A stretch of 64,000 bases of DNA from Neorhizobium galegae. GTDB lineage: Bacteria; Pseudomonadota; Alphaproteobacteria; Rhizobiales; Rhizobiaceae. Under the pieces are notes generated by a model. That model had not been told where the DNA came from and ran no database searches. It saw only the letters and a list, made by a program, of their open reading frames with translations. Where the stretch lies: contig NZ_CP090095.1 of the NCBI RefSeq assembly GCF_021391675.1, positions 1,431,501-1,495,500 on the forward strand, in the 5' to 3' direction. The translations under genes and the position numbers were made by a program. This document shows positions 55,013 to 64,000 of this stretch, in pieces. The stretch's first letter is position 1; every line of letters starts with the position of its first letter.

Positions 55013-57166
55013 ATGAACGTTGCGACCCCGATTACCGCGAAAACCCCGATCGCCCCAGAAAAGTCCGGCCACAATTCCGTCGGACACACCGTCTGTCCGC
55101 ACGACTGTCCGTCGGCCTGCGCACTCGACATTGATCTCACCGCCGACGGCCGCATCGGCCGGGTGCGGGGTGCCGCCGACAACACCTATACGGCCGGCGT
55201 CATCTGCGCCAAGGTCGCACGATACTCCGAGCGGCTCTACCATCCCGGCCGGCTGATGCATCCCAAGCGCCGCGTGGGCGCCAAGGGCGAGGGGAACTGG
55301 CAGGAGGTCTCCTGGGAGGCCGCACTCGACGAGATCGCCGACGCTTTCGTCAAGGCGGAGGCGAAACACGGGTCGGAGGCGATCTGGCCCTATTTCTATG
55401 CCGGCACGATGGGCCAGGTGCAGCGCGATTCGATCGAGCGGCTGCGTCATGCCAAAAAATACTCCGGCTTCTTCGGGACGATCTGCACCAACATGGCCTG
55501 GACCGGTTATGTGATGGGCACCGGCGCGCTTCGCGGTCCCGATCCGCGCGAGATGGCGAAGTCCGATTGCGTGGTGATCTGGGGCACCAATGCCGTCTCC
55601 ACCCAGGTCAACGTCATGGCCCACGCGGTGAAGGCCCGCAAGGAACGCGGCGCCAAGATCGTCGTCATCGATATCTACGACAACCCGACGATGAAACAGG
55701 CGGACATGGCGCTGACCGTGCGCCCCGGCACCGATGCCGCTCTCGCCTGCGCTGTCATGCATATCGCCTTCCGCGACGGATACGCCGATCGAGCCTACAT
55801 GGCGCAATATGCCGACGATCCGGCTGGCCTCGAAGCGCATCTCAAGGCGAAGACGCCGGAATGGGCCTCCGCCATCACCGGCCTGTCGGTCGAAGAGATC
55901 GAAACCTTCGCCCGCCTCGTCGGCACGACCAAAAAAACCTTCTTCCGCCTCGGCTACGGTTTCGCCCGCCAGCGCAACGGCACCGTCGCCATGCATGCGG
56001 CGCTGTCGATTTCGACCGTGCTCGGCTGCTGGCAATACGAGGGCGGCGGCGCCTTCCACAACAACGGCGAAATTTTCCGGCTCAACAAGTCGGAGCTGAT
56101 GGGCACGGCCTATGCCGATCCCGATATCCGTCAGCTCGACCAGTCGCAGATCGGCCGGGTGCTGACCGGCGATGCGGAGGCATTGCGGCGCGGCGGGCCG
56201 GTGACGGCGCTTTTGATCCAGAACACCAATCCGATGAACGTTGCGCCGGAACAGCGCCTCGTCCGCGAAGGGTTCATGCGCGACGACCTGTTCGTGGCGG
56301 TGCACGAGCAGTTCATGACCGATACGGCCGAAGTTGCCGATATCGTGCTGCCGGCGACGATGTTCGTCGAGCATGACGATCTTTACCGCGCCGGCGGTCA
56401 GCAGCATATCCTGCTCGGGCCGAAGCTGGTCGAGCCGCCGTCGACGGTGCGAACCAACCTCTTCGTCATCGAGGAACTGGCCAAGCGCCTCGGCGTCGAT
56501 CATTTCCCCGGTTTCGGCCTCGACGAACGCCAGCATATCGACCGCATCCTGAAGGCCAGCCACTGGGGCGCCTACGACGACCTGGCGCGCGACAAATGGA
56601 TCGATGCGCAGCCGGATTTCGAGACCGCCCATTACATCAAGGGATTTGGTTATCCGGACGGAAAATTCCGCTTCCGGCCGGACTGGGCGAACGGTCCGTC
56701 GCCGGACAAGCCGCCGAAAAATGTCGGGCCGCTGGGACCGATCGCCGAACTGCCGGTGTTCCCCGACCAGGTTGACGTCATCGAGGTGGCGGACGAAGCG
56801 CATCCCTTTCGGCTGGCGACATCGCCGGCCCGCAGCTTCCTCAATTCCTCCTTCACCGAGACGAAAAGCTCCTATGAGCGAGAAGGGCGCCCGGAAGTGA
56901 TGATCGAGCCGACCGATGCGGAACGCCTCGGCATCGTCGACGGCGATATCGTGCGGCTCGGCAACATGCGCGGCGAAATCCGCCTGCATGCGAGGCTGGT
57001 TGCCGGCGCGAGGCCGGGCGTACTGATCGCCGAGGGGCTGTGGCCGAACCGCAAACACCTCGACGGCGAGGGCATCAACGTGCTGACCGGGGCCGACGCC
57101 GTGGCGCCCTATGGCGGTGCGGCCTTCCACGACAACAAGGTATGGCTTCGCAAGGACTTCGCATGA
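55013..57166 (+). CDS. Molybdopterin-dependent oxidoreductase
   Basis: A 717-residue protein. A [4Fe-4S] ligand set is visible near residue 27 (VCPHDCPSACALDI, then Cys in GVICAKVARY), followed by the bis-MGD domains (PYFYAGTMGQVQRDSIERL, VIWGTNAVSTQVN) and a C-terminal molybdopterin dinucleotide-binding domain (RLATSPARSFLNSS... DGDIVRLGNMRG). No Sec and no clear Cys ligand for Mo at the expected spot near ICTNMAWTGY, so Mo is probably bound by another residue. No Tat signal, so cytoplasmic. The reaction is not known from sequence. It overlaps the Nudix gene by 4 bp. Confidence 0.87.
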   Translation: MNVATPITAKTPIAPEKSGHNSVGHTVCPHDCPSACALDIDLTADGRIGRVRGAADNTYTAGVICAKVARYSERLYHPGRLMHPKRRVGAKGEGNWQEVSWEAALDEIADAFVKAEAKHGSEAIWPYFYAGTMGQVQRDSIERLRHAKKYSGFFGTICTNMAWTGYVMGTGALRGPDPREMAKSDCVVIWGTNAVSTQVNVMAHAVKARKERGAKIVVIDIYDNPTMKQADMALTVRPGTDAALACAVMHIAFRDGYADRAYMAQYADDPAGLEAHLKAKTPEWASAITGLSVEEIETFARLVGTTKKTFFRLGYGFARQRNGTVAMHAALSISTVLGCWQYEGGGAFHNNGEIFRLNKSELMGTAYADPDIRQLDQSQIGRVLTGDAEALRRGGPVTALLIQNTNPMNVAPEQRLVREGFMRDDLFVAVHEQFMTDTAEVADIVLPATMFVEHDDLYRAGGQQHILLGPKLVEPPSTVRTNLFVIEELAKRLGVDHFPGFGLDERQHIDRILKASHWGAYDDLARDKWIDAQPDFETAHYIKGFGYPDGKFRFRPDWANGPSPDKPPKNVGPLGPIAELPVFPDQVDVIEVADEAHPFRLATSPARSFLNSSFTETKSSYEREGRPEVMIEPTDAERLGIVDGDIVRLGNMRGEIRLHARLVAGARPGVLIAEGLWPNRKHLDGEGINVLTGADAVAPYGGAAFHDNKVWLRKDFA

Positions 57167-57756
57167 CCGAGCAGAACGACCGGGTAAAGCTCGTCAGCGA
57201 GAAGATATTGTCGGACGGCTGGACGCGGCTTTCGAGCTACGAACTCGACTACGCCGATCGCCGTGGCGAGACGCACCGCCTGCATCGCGAAATCTATCAT
57301 AAGTCCGAGGCCGCCTGCATCCTTCTCTACGATGCTGAGCGTGACATGGTCGTGCTGGTGAAGCAGTTTCGGTTGCCCGCTTACCTCACCGGCAAGCCGG
57401 GGTGGATGGTCGAGGTGCCGGCCGGGTTGCTCGACGAGGACCACCCGGAGGATGCGATCCGGCGCGAGGCGATGGAGGAAACCGGCTACCGCCTGCGGGA
57501 TGTTCGATTTGTCTTCAAGGCATTCATGTCGCCCGGCGCGATCACCGAACTCGTGCATTTCTTCCACGCGCCGGTCGACCTCTCCGACCGGGTGAACGGT
57601 GGCGGGGGGCTCGCCGAAGAGCACGAGGATATCGAGGTTCTCGAACTGCCGCTCGACGAGGCGGTCGCGATGATCGGCAATGGCGAAATCATCGATGCGA
57701 AGACGATCATGATGCTGCAATGGGCAGTAATAAACCGGGCGTCATTCACCGTCTGA
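57163..57756 (+). CDS. Nudix hydrolase, ADP-ribose/GDP-mannose pyrophosphatase-like
   Basis: 197 residues. Core: HKSEAACILLYDAERDMVVLVKQFRLPAYL..., VEVPAGLLDEDHPEDAIRREAMEETGY carries the Nudix box with the catalytic REAMEETGY end (the position usually Glu seven residues into the box is His). The N-terminal beta domain and dimer geometry fit the ADP-ribose pyrophosphatase/NudK group. The ATG overlaps the oxidoreductase stop by 4 bp, so the two are coupled; why they are linked is unclear. Confidence 0.87.
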   Translation: MTEQNDRVKLVSEKILSDGWTRLSSYELDYADRRGETHRLHREIYHKSEAACILLYDAERDMVVLVKQFRLPAYLTGKPGWMVEVPAGLLDEDHPEDAIRREAMEETGYRLRDVRFVFKAFMSPGAITELVHFFHAPVDLSDRVNGGGGLAEEHEDIEVLELPLDEAVAMIGNGEIIDAKTIMMLQWAVINRASFTV

Positions 57757-57931
57757 TGTCGGGGCGGTGCCGCCGCGCAGGCTTGAAACGCCGATCAGCG
57801 CGTTCGCCTGTTGTTTCAGACGCCGTGTGATTGTGACTTGACCTTGTGCCGTGCCGATTTCACATGAATGTCACGAATGGCGGCTAAGCGCTGCCTCTTG
57901 ATAATCATCCTTATATGGTCAGGAGAAAGCC

Positions 57932-59101
57932 ATGTGGCTCGGCAATTTCACCCTCGTTCTGCCGAACGAGGTGGTGGACGCAGGTTCCGTGCGGATTGAA
58001 GATGGCGTGATCGCCGAGATCCGCGCCGAACCGGTCGCGGGCGCCGTGATCGACGGCGGCGGGCGGCTGCTGATGCCGGGCTTCGTCGATCTGCATGGCG
58101 ACATGATCGAGCGCGAGATCGCGCCGCGGCCGAACGCCCAGATGCCGATCGACTTCGGCATCCACGAACTCGACAAGAAGCTCGCCGCCGCCGGTGTCAC
58201 CACGGCCTACGCGGCCGTCTCCTTCGCCACCGAAAGCGTCTACGGCCATGTCCGCTCGCTGGAGACCACGTCGGCCGTCATCGAGGGCATCAACCGCCTG
58301 CGCGACAACCTGCTGATCGACCACCGCGTCCACGCGCGGTACGAAATCACCAATGTCGGCGCCGCCCCGACGCTCGAACGGCTGCTGAAGGCCGACGAAA
58401 TCGACATGGTGTCGCTCACCGACCACACGCCGGGCCAGGGCCAGTACAACAACATCGCAGCCTATGTCGCCAGTATCTCCGAACGCCGGGCGATTTCCGA
58501 GGAGATGGCTGCCGAGATCGTGCAAAAGCGCATCGCCATGCGCAACAATCCGCAGATCGAAGTGAAGCTGAAGGAAATCGTTTCGCTCTCCTTGCAACAC
58601 GGCCTGTCGCTTGCCTCCCATGACGACGACAGCGTCGAGAAGGTGGCCGAGATGTTCGATCTCGGCGTCACGATCAGCGAATTCCCGGTAACCTTGCCGG
58701 CCGCCGAAGAGGCGCGCCGACGCGGGCTCTGGACGCTGATGGGCGCGCCGAACGCGCTGCGTGGCAAGTCGATGTCCGGCAATCTGAGCGCGCTCGACGC
58801 CGCCAAGGCCGGTCTGCTGACGGTGATTGCCGCCGATTACCATCCGGCGGCCTTCGTGCCGGGGATATTCAAGCTGGCGGAGGCATCGGCAGGCGGCCTA
58901 CCGGCGGCCGTCGCGATGGCGACCGGCAATGCTGCCCGTTCCGCCGGCCTGACCGATCGCGGCGAGATCGCCATCGGCCAGCGCGCTGATCTGGTGGTGG
59001 TGGAAAAGGGCGACGTGCACCGCATCCGCGCCACTTTCCGCGCCGGCCGCTTCGTCTACAGCGACGGCACGCTGCACCCGCTCCGGGCACTGGCGGCCTG
59101 A
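57932..59101 (+). CDS. phnM: PhnM-type alpha-D-ribose 1-methylphosphonate 5-triphosphate diphosphatase, orphan
   Basis: 389-residue amidohydrolase-superfamily protein. Metal-ligand landmarks: MPGFVDLHGDMIEREIAPR, LTDHTPGQGQYNN and SHDDDSVEKV, then IAADYHPAAF. In the C-P lyase pathway PhnM releases pyrophosphate from the 5-triphosphate of ribosyl methylphosphonate. Here no other phn gene is nearby; it lies next to purN, with which it converges (3 bp between stops). It may be a second copy outside the phn operon. Confidence 0.88.
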   Translation: MWLGNFTLVLPNEVVDAGSVRIEDGVIAEIRAEPVAGAVIDGGGRLLMPGFVDLHGDMIEREIAPRPNAQMPIDFGIHELDKKLAAAGVTTAYAAVSFATESVYGHVRSLETTSAVIEGINRLRDNLLIDHRVHARYEITNVGAAPTLERLLKADEIDMVSLTDHTPGQGQYNNIAAYVASISERRAISEEMAAEIVQKRIAMRNNPQIEVKLKEIVSLSLQHGLSLASHDDDSVEKVAEMFDLGVTISEFPVTLPAAEEARRRGLWTLMGAPNALRGKSMSGNLSALDAAKAGLLTVIAADYHPAAFVPGIFKLAEASAGGLPAAVAMATGNAARSAGLTDRGEIAIGQRADLVVVEKGDVHRIRATFRAGRFVYSDGTLHPLRALAA

Positions 59102-59104
59102 AGT

Positions 59105-59788
59105 TCAGATACCCGCCGAAAAAATCCGCTGATCCGCGATATCGGCCGTTGCGCCGGGTGAGGTGATCGTCCGGCCGCCCTCCATCCGCACCTTACCTTC
59201 CGCCAGCAGCTTCAGCGCCAGCGGGTAGAGCTTGTGCTCGACCGTCAGCACGCGGCCGGCCAGGGTCTCGGGGGTGTCGTCGGCAAGCACCGGGACGGCG
59301 CCTTGGGCGACGATCGGGCCTTCGTCCATTCCTTCGGTGACGAAATGCACGGTGCAGCCGGCGATCTTTACGCCGGCGTCGATGGCGCGTTCATGGGTGT
59401 GAAGGCCTGGGAAGAGCGGCAGAAGGGCAGGGTGGATGTTGAGGATGCTGCCTTCGTACCGGCTGATGAATTCCGCGGAGAAAAGCCGCATGTAGCCGGC
59501 GAGGCAGAGGATGTCCGGCTGGACCTCGTCGAGGGCCGCGAGGATCGCCGCCTCGTGTTCGGCCTTGCCGGCGAAACCCTTGCGTTCGAAGACGAAGGTT
59601 TTGATGCCGCGCGCCTGCGCCTTCTCGATGCCGCCCGCCGAGGGCTTGTCGGAGAAGACTGCGACGATTTCCGCCGGGAAACCCGGCGCGGCGCAGGCAT
59701 CTGCGAGCGCCAGCATGTTGGAGCCGCCGCCGGAGATGAATACGGCGACGCGCTTCCTGCGCGCCGTTTCAGCCGCGGGTGCGCTCAT
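59105..59788 (-). CDS. purN: Phosphoribosylglycinamide formyltransferase
   Basis: Formyl-THF-dependent transfer in purine synthesis. 227 residues with [19 protein letters not shown] at the start, the catalytic Asn-His pair in [14 protein letters not shown] and the Asp in [18 protein letters not shown]. Its ATG overlaps the purM stop by 4 bp. Confidence 0.96.
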   Translation of the reverse strand: MSAPAAETARRKRVAVFISGGGSNMLALADACAAPGFPAEIVAVFSDKPSAGGIEKAQARGIKTFVFERKGFAGKAEHEAAILAALDEVQPDILCLAGYMRLFSAEFISRYEGSILNIHPALLPLFPGLHTHERAIDAGVKIAGCTVHFVTEGMDEGPIVAQGAVPVLADDTPETLAGRVLTVEHKLYPLALKLLAEGKVRMEGGRTITSPGATADIADQRIFSAGI

Positions 59789-60858
59789 AGGCCGAGCGTG
59801 CCCTGATAGATCACGCCGGGGCCGGCTTCGGCGCGTTCGACCATGCGGCCGAGCGGCACGACGATCTCGCCTTCACCGGTCAGGATATCGGCGACCGCCT
59901 GGGCGTTCTCGGGCGCGACCACGACGATCATGCCGATACCGCAGTTGAAGGTGCGCAGCATTTCCTTCGGTTCGACGCCGCCGGTTTTTGCGAGCCACGA
60001 GAAGACGGGCGGCACGGGAATGGAGTCAAGATCGACTTCGGCGGCCAGGTGCTTCGGCAGCACGCGCGGAATGTTTTCCGGGAATCCGCCGCCGGTAATG
60101 TGGGCGAGCGCCTTGAGCGCGCCGGTCTCGCGGATCGCCTTCAGGAGCGGCTTCACGTAGATGCGGGTGGGCGTCAGAAGAGCCTCACCCAGAGTCATGC
60201 CCTCACGGAAGGGGGCCGGTGCATCCCAGCCGAGGCCGGAAAGTGTCACGATCTTGCGGACAAGAGAGAAGCCGTTCGAATGAACGCCCGACGACGTGAG
60301 GCCGAGGATGACATCGCCCAAAGCGATATCGCCGACCGGCAGCAACTGGCCACGCTCGGCGGCACCGACTGCAAAACCCGCCAGATCGTAATCGCCGTCG
60401 GAATACATGCCGGGCATTTCGGCGGTCTCGCCGCCGATCAGCGCGCAGCCTGCTTCGCGGCAGCCGGCGGCAATGCCGGAAACGATTGCCGCACCCTGGT
60501 CGGGATCGAGCTTGCCGGTGGCGAAATAGTCGAGGAAGAGCAGCGGCTCGGCGCCCTGGACCACCAGATCGTTGACGCACATGGCGACGAGATCGATGCC
60601 GACCGTGTCGTGGAAATCTGCGTCGATGGCGATCTTCAGCTTGGTGCCGACGCCGTCATTGGCGGCAACGAGGATCGGATCGGTGAAGCCGGCGGCCTTG
60701 AGGTCGAAGAGGCCGCCGAAGCCGCCGATCTCGCCGTCTGCGCCGGGCCGGCGGGTCGAGCGCACGGCCGGCTTGATCTTCTCGACCATCAGATTGCCTG
60801 CGTCGATATCGACGCCGGCATCGCTATAGGTGAGACCGTTCTTGCCCGCCTCGCTCAT
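59785..60858 (-). CDS. purM: Phosphoribosylformylglycinamidine cyclo-ligase
   Basis: Makes AIR from FGAM in purine synthesis. 357 residues with [29 protein letters not shown], the [11 protein letters not shown] motif and [13 protein letters not shown]. Upstream of and coupled with purN. Divergent from the AI-2E transporter gene, across a 178-bp gap that should contain a purine-regulated promoter. Confidence 0.97.
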   Translation of the reverse strand: MSEAGKNGLTYSDAGVDIDAGNLMVEKIKPAVRSTRRPGADGEIGGFGGLFDLKAAGFTDPILVAANDGVGTKLKIAIDADFHDTVGIDLVAMCVNDLVVQGAEPLLFLDYFATGKLDPDQGAAIVSGIAAGCREAGCALIGGETAEMPGMYSDGDYDLAGFAVGAAERGQLLPVGDIALGDVILGLTSSGVHSNGFSLVRKIVTLSGLGWDAPAPFREGMTLGEALLTPTRIYVKPLLKAIRETGALKALAHITGGGFPENIPRVLPKHLAAEVDLDSIPVPPVFSWLAKTGGVEPKEMLRTFNCGIGMIVVVAPENAQAVADILTGEGEIVVPLGRMVERAEAGPGVIYQGTLGL

Positions 60859-61036
60859 CGTTCATCTCCAATGATCGTTATCGCGGCCCGCAATTGCACG
60901 ACATGACGCCGGATGCAAGCGTTGGACGCGGTTTTGAAGGCTTTTCACAGGTCTTGCTGCACCGCTTCCAAACCCTTGACCTGCGGTACCGGCTTCCCTA
61001 TCCCTTTTTCGCCCGGGCAATTCAGAGGAAGCGGCG

Positions 61037-62233
61037 ATGGCATATCATATCAGCGGCGCGAGCCTGAAGCGCTACATCTTCTTCTGGGTCGGCGTTCTCA
61101 TCGTCTTCGTGGTATTTCTCTGGTTCTTCCGTTCGATCCTGCTTCCCTTCGTGGCCGGGATGGCGCTCGCCTACTTCCTCGATCCGGTGGCCGACTGGCT
61201 GGAAAGGCGTGGCTTGAGCCGGCTGATGGCGACGGTGGTGATCCTCGTCTGTTTCGTGCTGGTCTTCGCGCTGTCGCTGATGCTGGTGATCCCGATCATC
61301 ATCAACCAGTTTACCGAGTTTGCCGCCGCGCTGCCGGGCTATATTTCTCAGCTGCAGCAGATCATATCGAGCCCGGAAAGCTCGTTCCTGCCGCATTGGA
61401 TCAGCGCCCAGATCGAGACGGTCAAGCAGAATTTCTCCGAGGTGCTGAGCCAGGGCGCCGGTTTCGTCGGCTCGCTGCTCGCCCAGATTTGGAATTCCGG
61501 CAAGGCGATCATCGACGTCGTGTCGCTTTTGATCGTCACCCCCGTCGTCGCCTTCTATATCCTGCTCGACTGGGACCGCATGGTGGCCAAGGTGGATAGC
61601 TGGGTTCCGCGCGACCAGGTGGCGACGGTCCGCGAGATCGCCCGGGAAATGGACGAGTCGGTCGCCGGTTTCATTCGTGGCCAGGGCTCGCTCTGCCTCA
61701 TCCTCGGCATCTTCTATGCGGTCGGCCTTTCGGTCGTCGGCCTGAATTTCGGGCTTCTGATCGGCTTCATCGCCGGCATGATCAGCTTCATCCCCTATAT
61801 CGGCTCGCTGATTGGCCTGGTGCTTTCGGTCGGCGTGGCGCTGGTGCAGTTCTGGCCGGATTATCCTTGGATATTGGCCGTTGCCGGCGTCTTCTTCGTC
61901 GGCCAGTTCATCGAGGGCAACATCCTTCAGCCGAAGCTTGTGGGCGAAAGCGTCGGCCTGCATCCGGTCTGGCTGATGTTCGCGCTGTTTGCCTTCGGCG
62001 CCATATTCGGCTTCGTAGGCCTGCTGATCGCCGTGCCGGCCGCCGCCGTGGTCGGCGTGCTTGTCCGTTTCGTGCTGTCGCGGTATCTTGACAGCGACAT
62101 CTATTACGGCCGGGCGGCCGTTCTTCCCTGGGAAGAGGCCGAAGGGCCGCATGTGCTGGAACATGCCGAAGCCGGCGCAGAGATAACCGCCCCGAATGAT
62201 CCTCACGCGAATGACTCTCAGAAGAGCATTTGA
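61037..62233 (+). CDS. AI-2E family transporter (PerM-like)
   Basis: 398-residue membrane protein with two hydrophobic helices near the N-terminus, one near residue 70, and a C-terminal bundle with about five more (190-350), the layout of the AI-2E/UPF0118 family. The signature FIAGMISFIPYIGSLIGLVL and QFIEGNILQPKLVGESVGLHPVW are diagnostic. Family members have been tied to AI-2 export, Na+/H+ antiport and others, so the substrate is unknown. It ends 7 bp before hdaA. Confidence 0.87.
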   Translation: MAYHISGASLKRYIFFWVGVLIVFVVFLWFFRSILLPFVAGMALAYFLDPVADWLERRGLSRLMATVVILVCFVLVFALSLMLVIPIIINQFTEFAAALPGYISQLQQIISSPESSFLPHWISAQIETVKQNFSEVLSQGAGFVGSLLAQIWNSGKAIIDVVSLLIVTPVVAFYILLDWDRMVAKVDSWVPRDQVATVREIAREMDESVAGFIRGQGSLCLILGIFYAVGLSVVGLNFGLLIGFIAGMISFIPYIGSLIGLVLSVGVALVQFWPDYPWILAVAGVFFVGQFIEGNILQPKLVGESVGLHPVWLMFALFAFGAIFGFVGLLIAVPAAAVVGVLVRFVLSRYLDSDIYYGRAAVLPWEEAEGPHVLEHAEAGAEITAPNDPHANDSQKSI

Positions 62234-62240
62234 AAGACCA

Positions 62241-62960
62241 ATGACCGAGACGAGCGAGCGCGAGCGGCGCAGGCAAGAGCAGTTGCCGCTGCAATTCACC
62301 CATGATGCGGCGAGAACCCGGGACGACCTCCTGGTGTCCGAACGCCTGGCCGCGGCCGTCGCGATCGTCGACGAATGGCCGGCCTGGCCGTCACCGGTCG
62401 TGGTGCTGGCAGGCCCGGTGGGATCGGGAAAGTCACATTTGGCGCATATCTGGCGGGAAAAGGCGGGCGCGGCCGACATCCATCCCGTCGCCGGCTCGGA
62501 TGCCGCGGCGGTTGCCGCAGCGGGTCCGGTCCTGTTCGAGGATGCCGAACGCCGCGGTTTCGACGAGACCGAACTCTTCCACGTCATCAACAGCGTGCGC
62601 GAGAACGGCCATAGCCTGCTGATGACCTCGCGCCTGTGGCCGGTCTCCTGGGGCGTCACCCTGCCGGACCTCCAATCCCGGCTGAAGGCGGCGACGGTCG
62701 TGGAGATCGGCGAGCCGGATGAGGACCTGCTGGCCCAGGTGATCGTAAAACTGTTCGCCGACCGCCAGCTTTATATCGACGACAAACTGGTGGGCTACAT
62801 CGTCAACCGGATGGAACGGTCGCTCGGTGCGGCGCAGACGATCGTCGAGCGGCTGGACCGCCTGGCGCTGGCGCGCGGCACGCGGATAACCCGCCCGCTC
62901 GCGGCGGAAGTGCTGAACGATTTTGGGAATTCCGGAACCGGGGGCGGCGCCGACGATTGA
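62241..62960 (+). CDS. hdaA: DnaA regulatory inactivator HdaA
   Basis: AAA+ protein that, with the sliding clamp, promotes ATP hydrolysis on DnaA and prevents over-initiation. From ATG 62241 it has 239 residues. A clamp-binding motif QLPLQF lies at about residue 13-18, Walker A GPVGSGKSHLAHIW near 58-71, Walker B VLFEDAERRG near 100, and the sensor and helical lid regions follow. Shorter than full DnaA with no domain IV, as expected for Hda. Downstream of the AI-2E gene and upstream of ppk, an order I recall from alphaproteobacteria. Confidence 0.93.
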   Translation: MTETSERERRRQEQLPLQFTHDAARTRDDLLVSERLAAAVAIVDEWPAWPSPVVVLAGPVGSGKSHLAHIWREKAGAADIHPVAGSDAAAVAAAGPVLFEDAERRGFDETELFHVINSVRENGHSLLMTSRLWPVSWGVTLPDLQSRLKAATVVEIGEPDEDLLAQVIVKLFADRQLYIDDKLVGYIVNRMERSLGAAQTIVERLDRLALARGTRITRPLAAEVLNDFGNSGTGGGADD

Positions 62961-63028
62961 CTGTGACAATTCCCTCGTCAAACTGTAGTCGGCCCTGATG
63001 GTTGGCATGACCGAGGGTTAGCATTGGG

Positions 63029-64000
63029 ATGGATGAGATGGATTCGATCACGACTGAAGCGCGCGAGCCCGGCCTGGAGGCGGCCAATACCGACTTCGAC
63101 CTGATGACCAGTCCGGACCGGTTCATCAATCGTGAATTCTCCTGGCTGCAGTTCAACCGCCGCGTCCTCGAGGAAACGCTGAATACCGCCCATCCGCTTC
63201 TGGAGCGGGTCCGCTTCCTGTCGATCTCGGCGGCCAATCTCGACGAATTCTTCATGGTGCGCGTCGCCGGCCTCGAAGGCCAGGTGCGCCAGGGCATCGT
63301 CATCCGCAGCCCGGACGGCAAGACGCCGGCCGAACAGCTCGACAACATCCTGCAGGAGATCGACAACCTGCAGATGGAGCAGCAGGCCTCGCTCGCCGTG
63401 CTGCAGCAGTATCTCGCCAAGGAAGACATCCTGATCGTCAGGCCGGCGGCGCTGTCCGCCGAGGACCGCAACTGGCTGGCGAACTCCTTCGACGACGAAC
63501 TTTTCCCGGTCCTGACGCCGCTGTCGATCGACCCGGCCCATCCGTTCCCGTTCATCCCCAACCTCGGCTTCTCGATGGGCTTGCAGCTGCACAGCAAGCA
63601 CGGCAAGGAGCCGATGACCGGGCTCTTACGCCTGCCGACCACGCTCGACCGCTTCATCCGGTTGCCGGACCTCAACACAGCGATCCGCTATATCACGCTG
63701 GAGGATGTGGTCGGCATGTTCACCGACCGGCTCTTCCCCGGTTACGAGGTGAAGGGCGCGGGCACGTTCCGCATCATCCGCGACAGCGATATCGAAGTCG
63801 AGGAAGAGGCAGAAGATCTGGTGCGCTTCTTCGAAACGGCGCTGAAACGCCGCCGCCGCGGCAAGGTCATCCGCATCGAGACCGATTCGGAAATGCCGGC
63901 GTCGCTCCGCCAGTTCGTGGTGCAGGAACTCGGGGTGCCGGAAAACCGCGTCGCGGTTCTGCCGGGCCTTCTGGCGCTCAACACCCTGTCGGAGATCACC
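63029..64000 (+). CDS. ppk: Polyphosphate kinase, N-terminal part (runs off the window)
   Basis: Makes polyphosphate from ATP. The first 324 codons are present. After a ~30-residue extension the PPK1 N-domain starts with SPDRFINREFSWLQFNRRVLEET and continues with RVRFLSISAANLDEFFMVRVAGL, DPAHPFPFIPNLGFS and DLVRFFETALKRRRRG-type segments of the family. The catalytic His comes later and is outside the window. ATG at 63029 chosen; an in-frame ATG at 63038 is an alternative. Confidence 0.93.
   Translation, partial: MDEMDSITTEAREPGLEAANTDFDLMTSPDRFINREFSWLQFNRRVLEETLNTAHPLLERVRFLSISAANLDEFFMVRVAGLEGQVRQGIVIRSPDGKTPAEQLDNILQEIDNLQMEQQASLAVLQQYLAKEDILIVRPAALSAEDRNWLANSFDDELFPVLTPLSIDPAHPFPFIPNLGFSMGLQLHSKHGKEPMTGLLRLPTTLDRFIRLPDLNTAIRYITLEDVVGMFTDRLFPGYEVKGAGTFRIIRDSDIEVEEEAEDLVRFFETALKRRRRGKVIRIETDSEMPASLRQFVVQELGVPENRVAVLPGLLALNTLSEIT

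Noticed and set aside
54926..57130. Open frame of about 730 codons antisense to the molybdopterin oxidoreductase
   Set aside because: The plus-strand gene has clear Fe-S and MGD motifs; the antisense product is His/Arg-rich and unrelated to anything.
61022..62659. Minus-strand frame of about 545 codons opposite the AI-2E gene and hdaA
   Set aside because: Low-complexity Glu/Asp/Arg/His product; the plus-strand genes carry family motifs.

Overview
The window is chromosomal housekeeping DNA from an alphaproteobacterium, most likely a member of the Rhizobiaceae (Rhizobium/Agrobacterium/Sinorhizobium group). This is inferred from high G+C coding, ATG/GTG/TTG starts, a bS6 protein with a long Arg/Gly/Asp-rich tail, HdaA-type and YicC/MltG/DUF2232 proteins, an Omp25/RopB-like porin, and gene order that I recall from rhizobial chromosomes. 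No rRNA, tRNA, CRISPR array, transposase or prophage gene was seen.

Layout. (1) 1-9.5 kb, minus strand: rpsF-rpsR-DUF2232-rplI-dnaB-alr-radA-cvpA-purF, a translation/replication/cell-wall/purine block. Two different toxin-antitoxin pairs sit on either side of alr: a TumE/TumA-like pair next to dnaB and a ParE/ParD-like pair next to radA. (2) 9.9-14 kb: accessory island with an animal-type haem peroxidase (plus strand) facing two RTX-like calcium-repeat proteins (minus strand), then a Tas-type aldo-keto reductase. (3) 15.5-22.2 kb, plus strand: fabD-fabG-acpP-fabF-mltG-yicC-gmk (fatty acid elongation, peptidoglycan termination, RNA/nucleotide functions). (4) 22.4-24.1 kb: a tandem duplication of an unrecognised gene of about 250 codons. 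(5) 24.1-31.7 kb, minus strand: lptF-lptG-lptD-surA-pdxA-rsmA, the LPS-export and outer-membrane assembly operon. (6) 31.8-35.7 kb: PAP2 phosphatase, pepA-holC, polysaccharide deacetylase lipoprotein. (7) 35.8-38.3 kb: three Tad-type (TadE/TadG) pilus pseudopilin-like genes. (8) 38.5-45.7 kb: ABC-F ATPase, a secreted trypsin-like protease, a Crp/Fnr regulator divergent from a RhiA-like gene, a degenerate GGDEF protein, a GST, ndk. (9) 45.8-51.3 kb: lipoprotein + CGNR zinc-finger regulator, a lone LivH-like permease, moaE, moaD-pgsA, uvrC. (10) 52-64 kb: OmpA-like porin, GST, RNase T2, rlmJ, molybdopterin oxidoreductase-Nudix pair, an orphan phnM, purM-purN, an AI-2E family transporter, hdaA and the 5' part of ppk.

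Most of the window is conserved core genome. The novel-looking material is the peroxidase/RTX island and the tandem paralogues: the N-terminal ~60-80 residues of the RTX-like proteins and of the tandem paralogues resemble each other by eye, suggesting one uncharacterised family of probably exported proteins dispersed at two insertion points in conserved synteny. Other points of interest are a perfect 16-bp inverted repeat enclosing the start codon of the TumE-like toxin, a probable ATT start for the ParE toxin, a possible ATC start for one RTX-like protein, and a perfect 17-bp inverted repeat between pepA and holC. Statements about family membership come from motif recognition without database searches.
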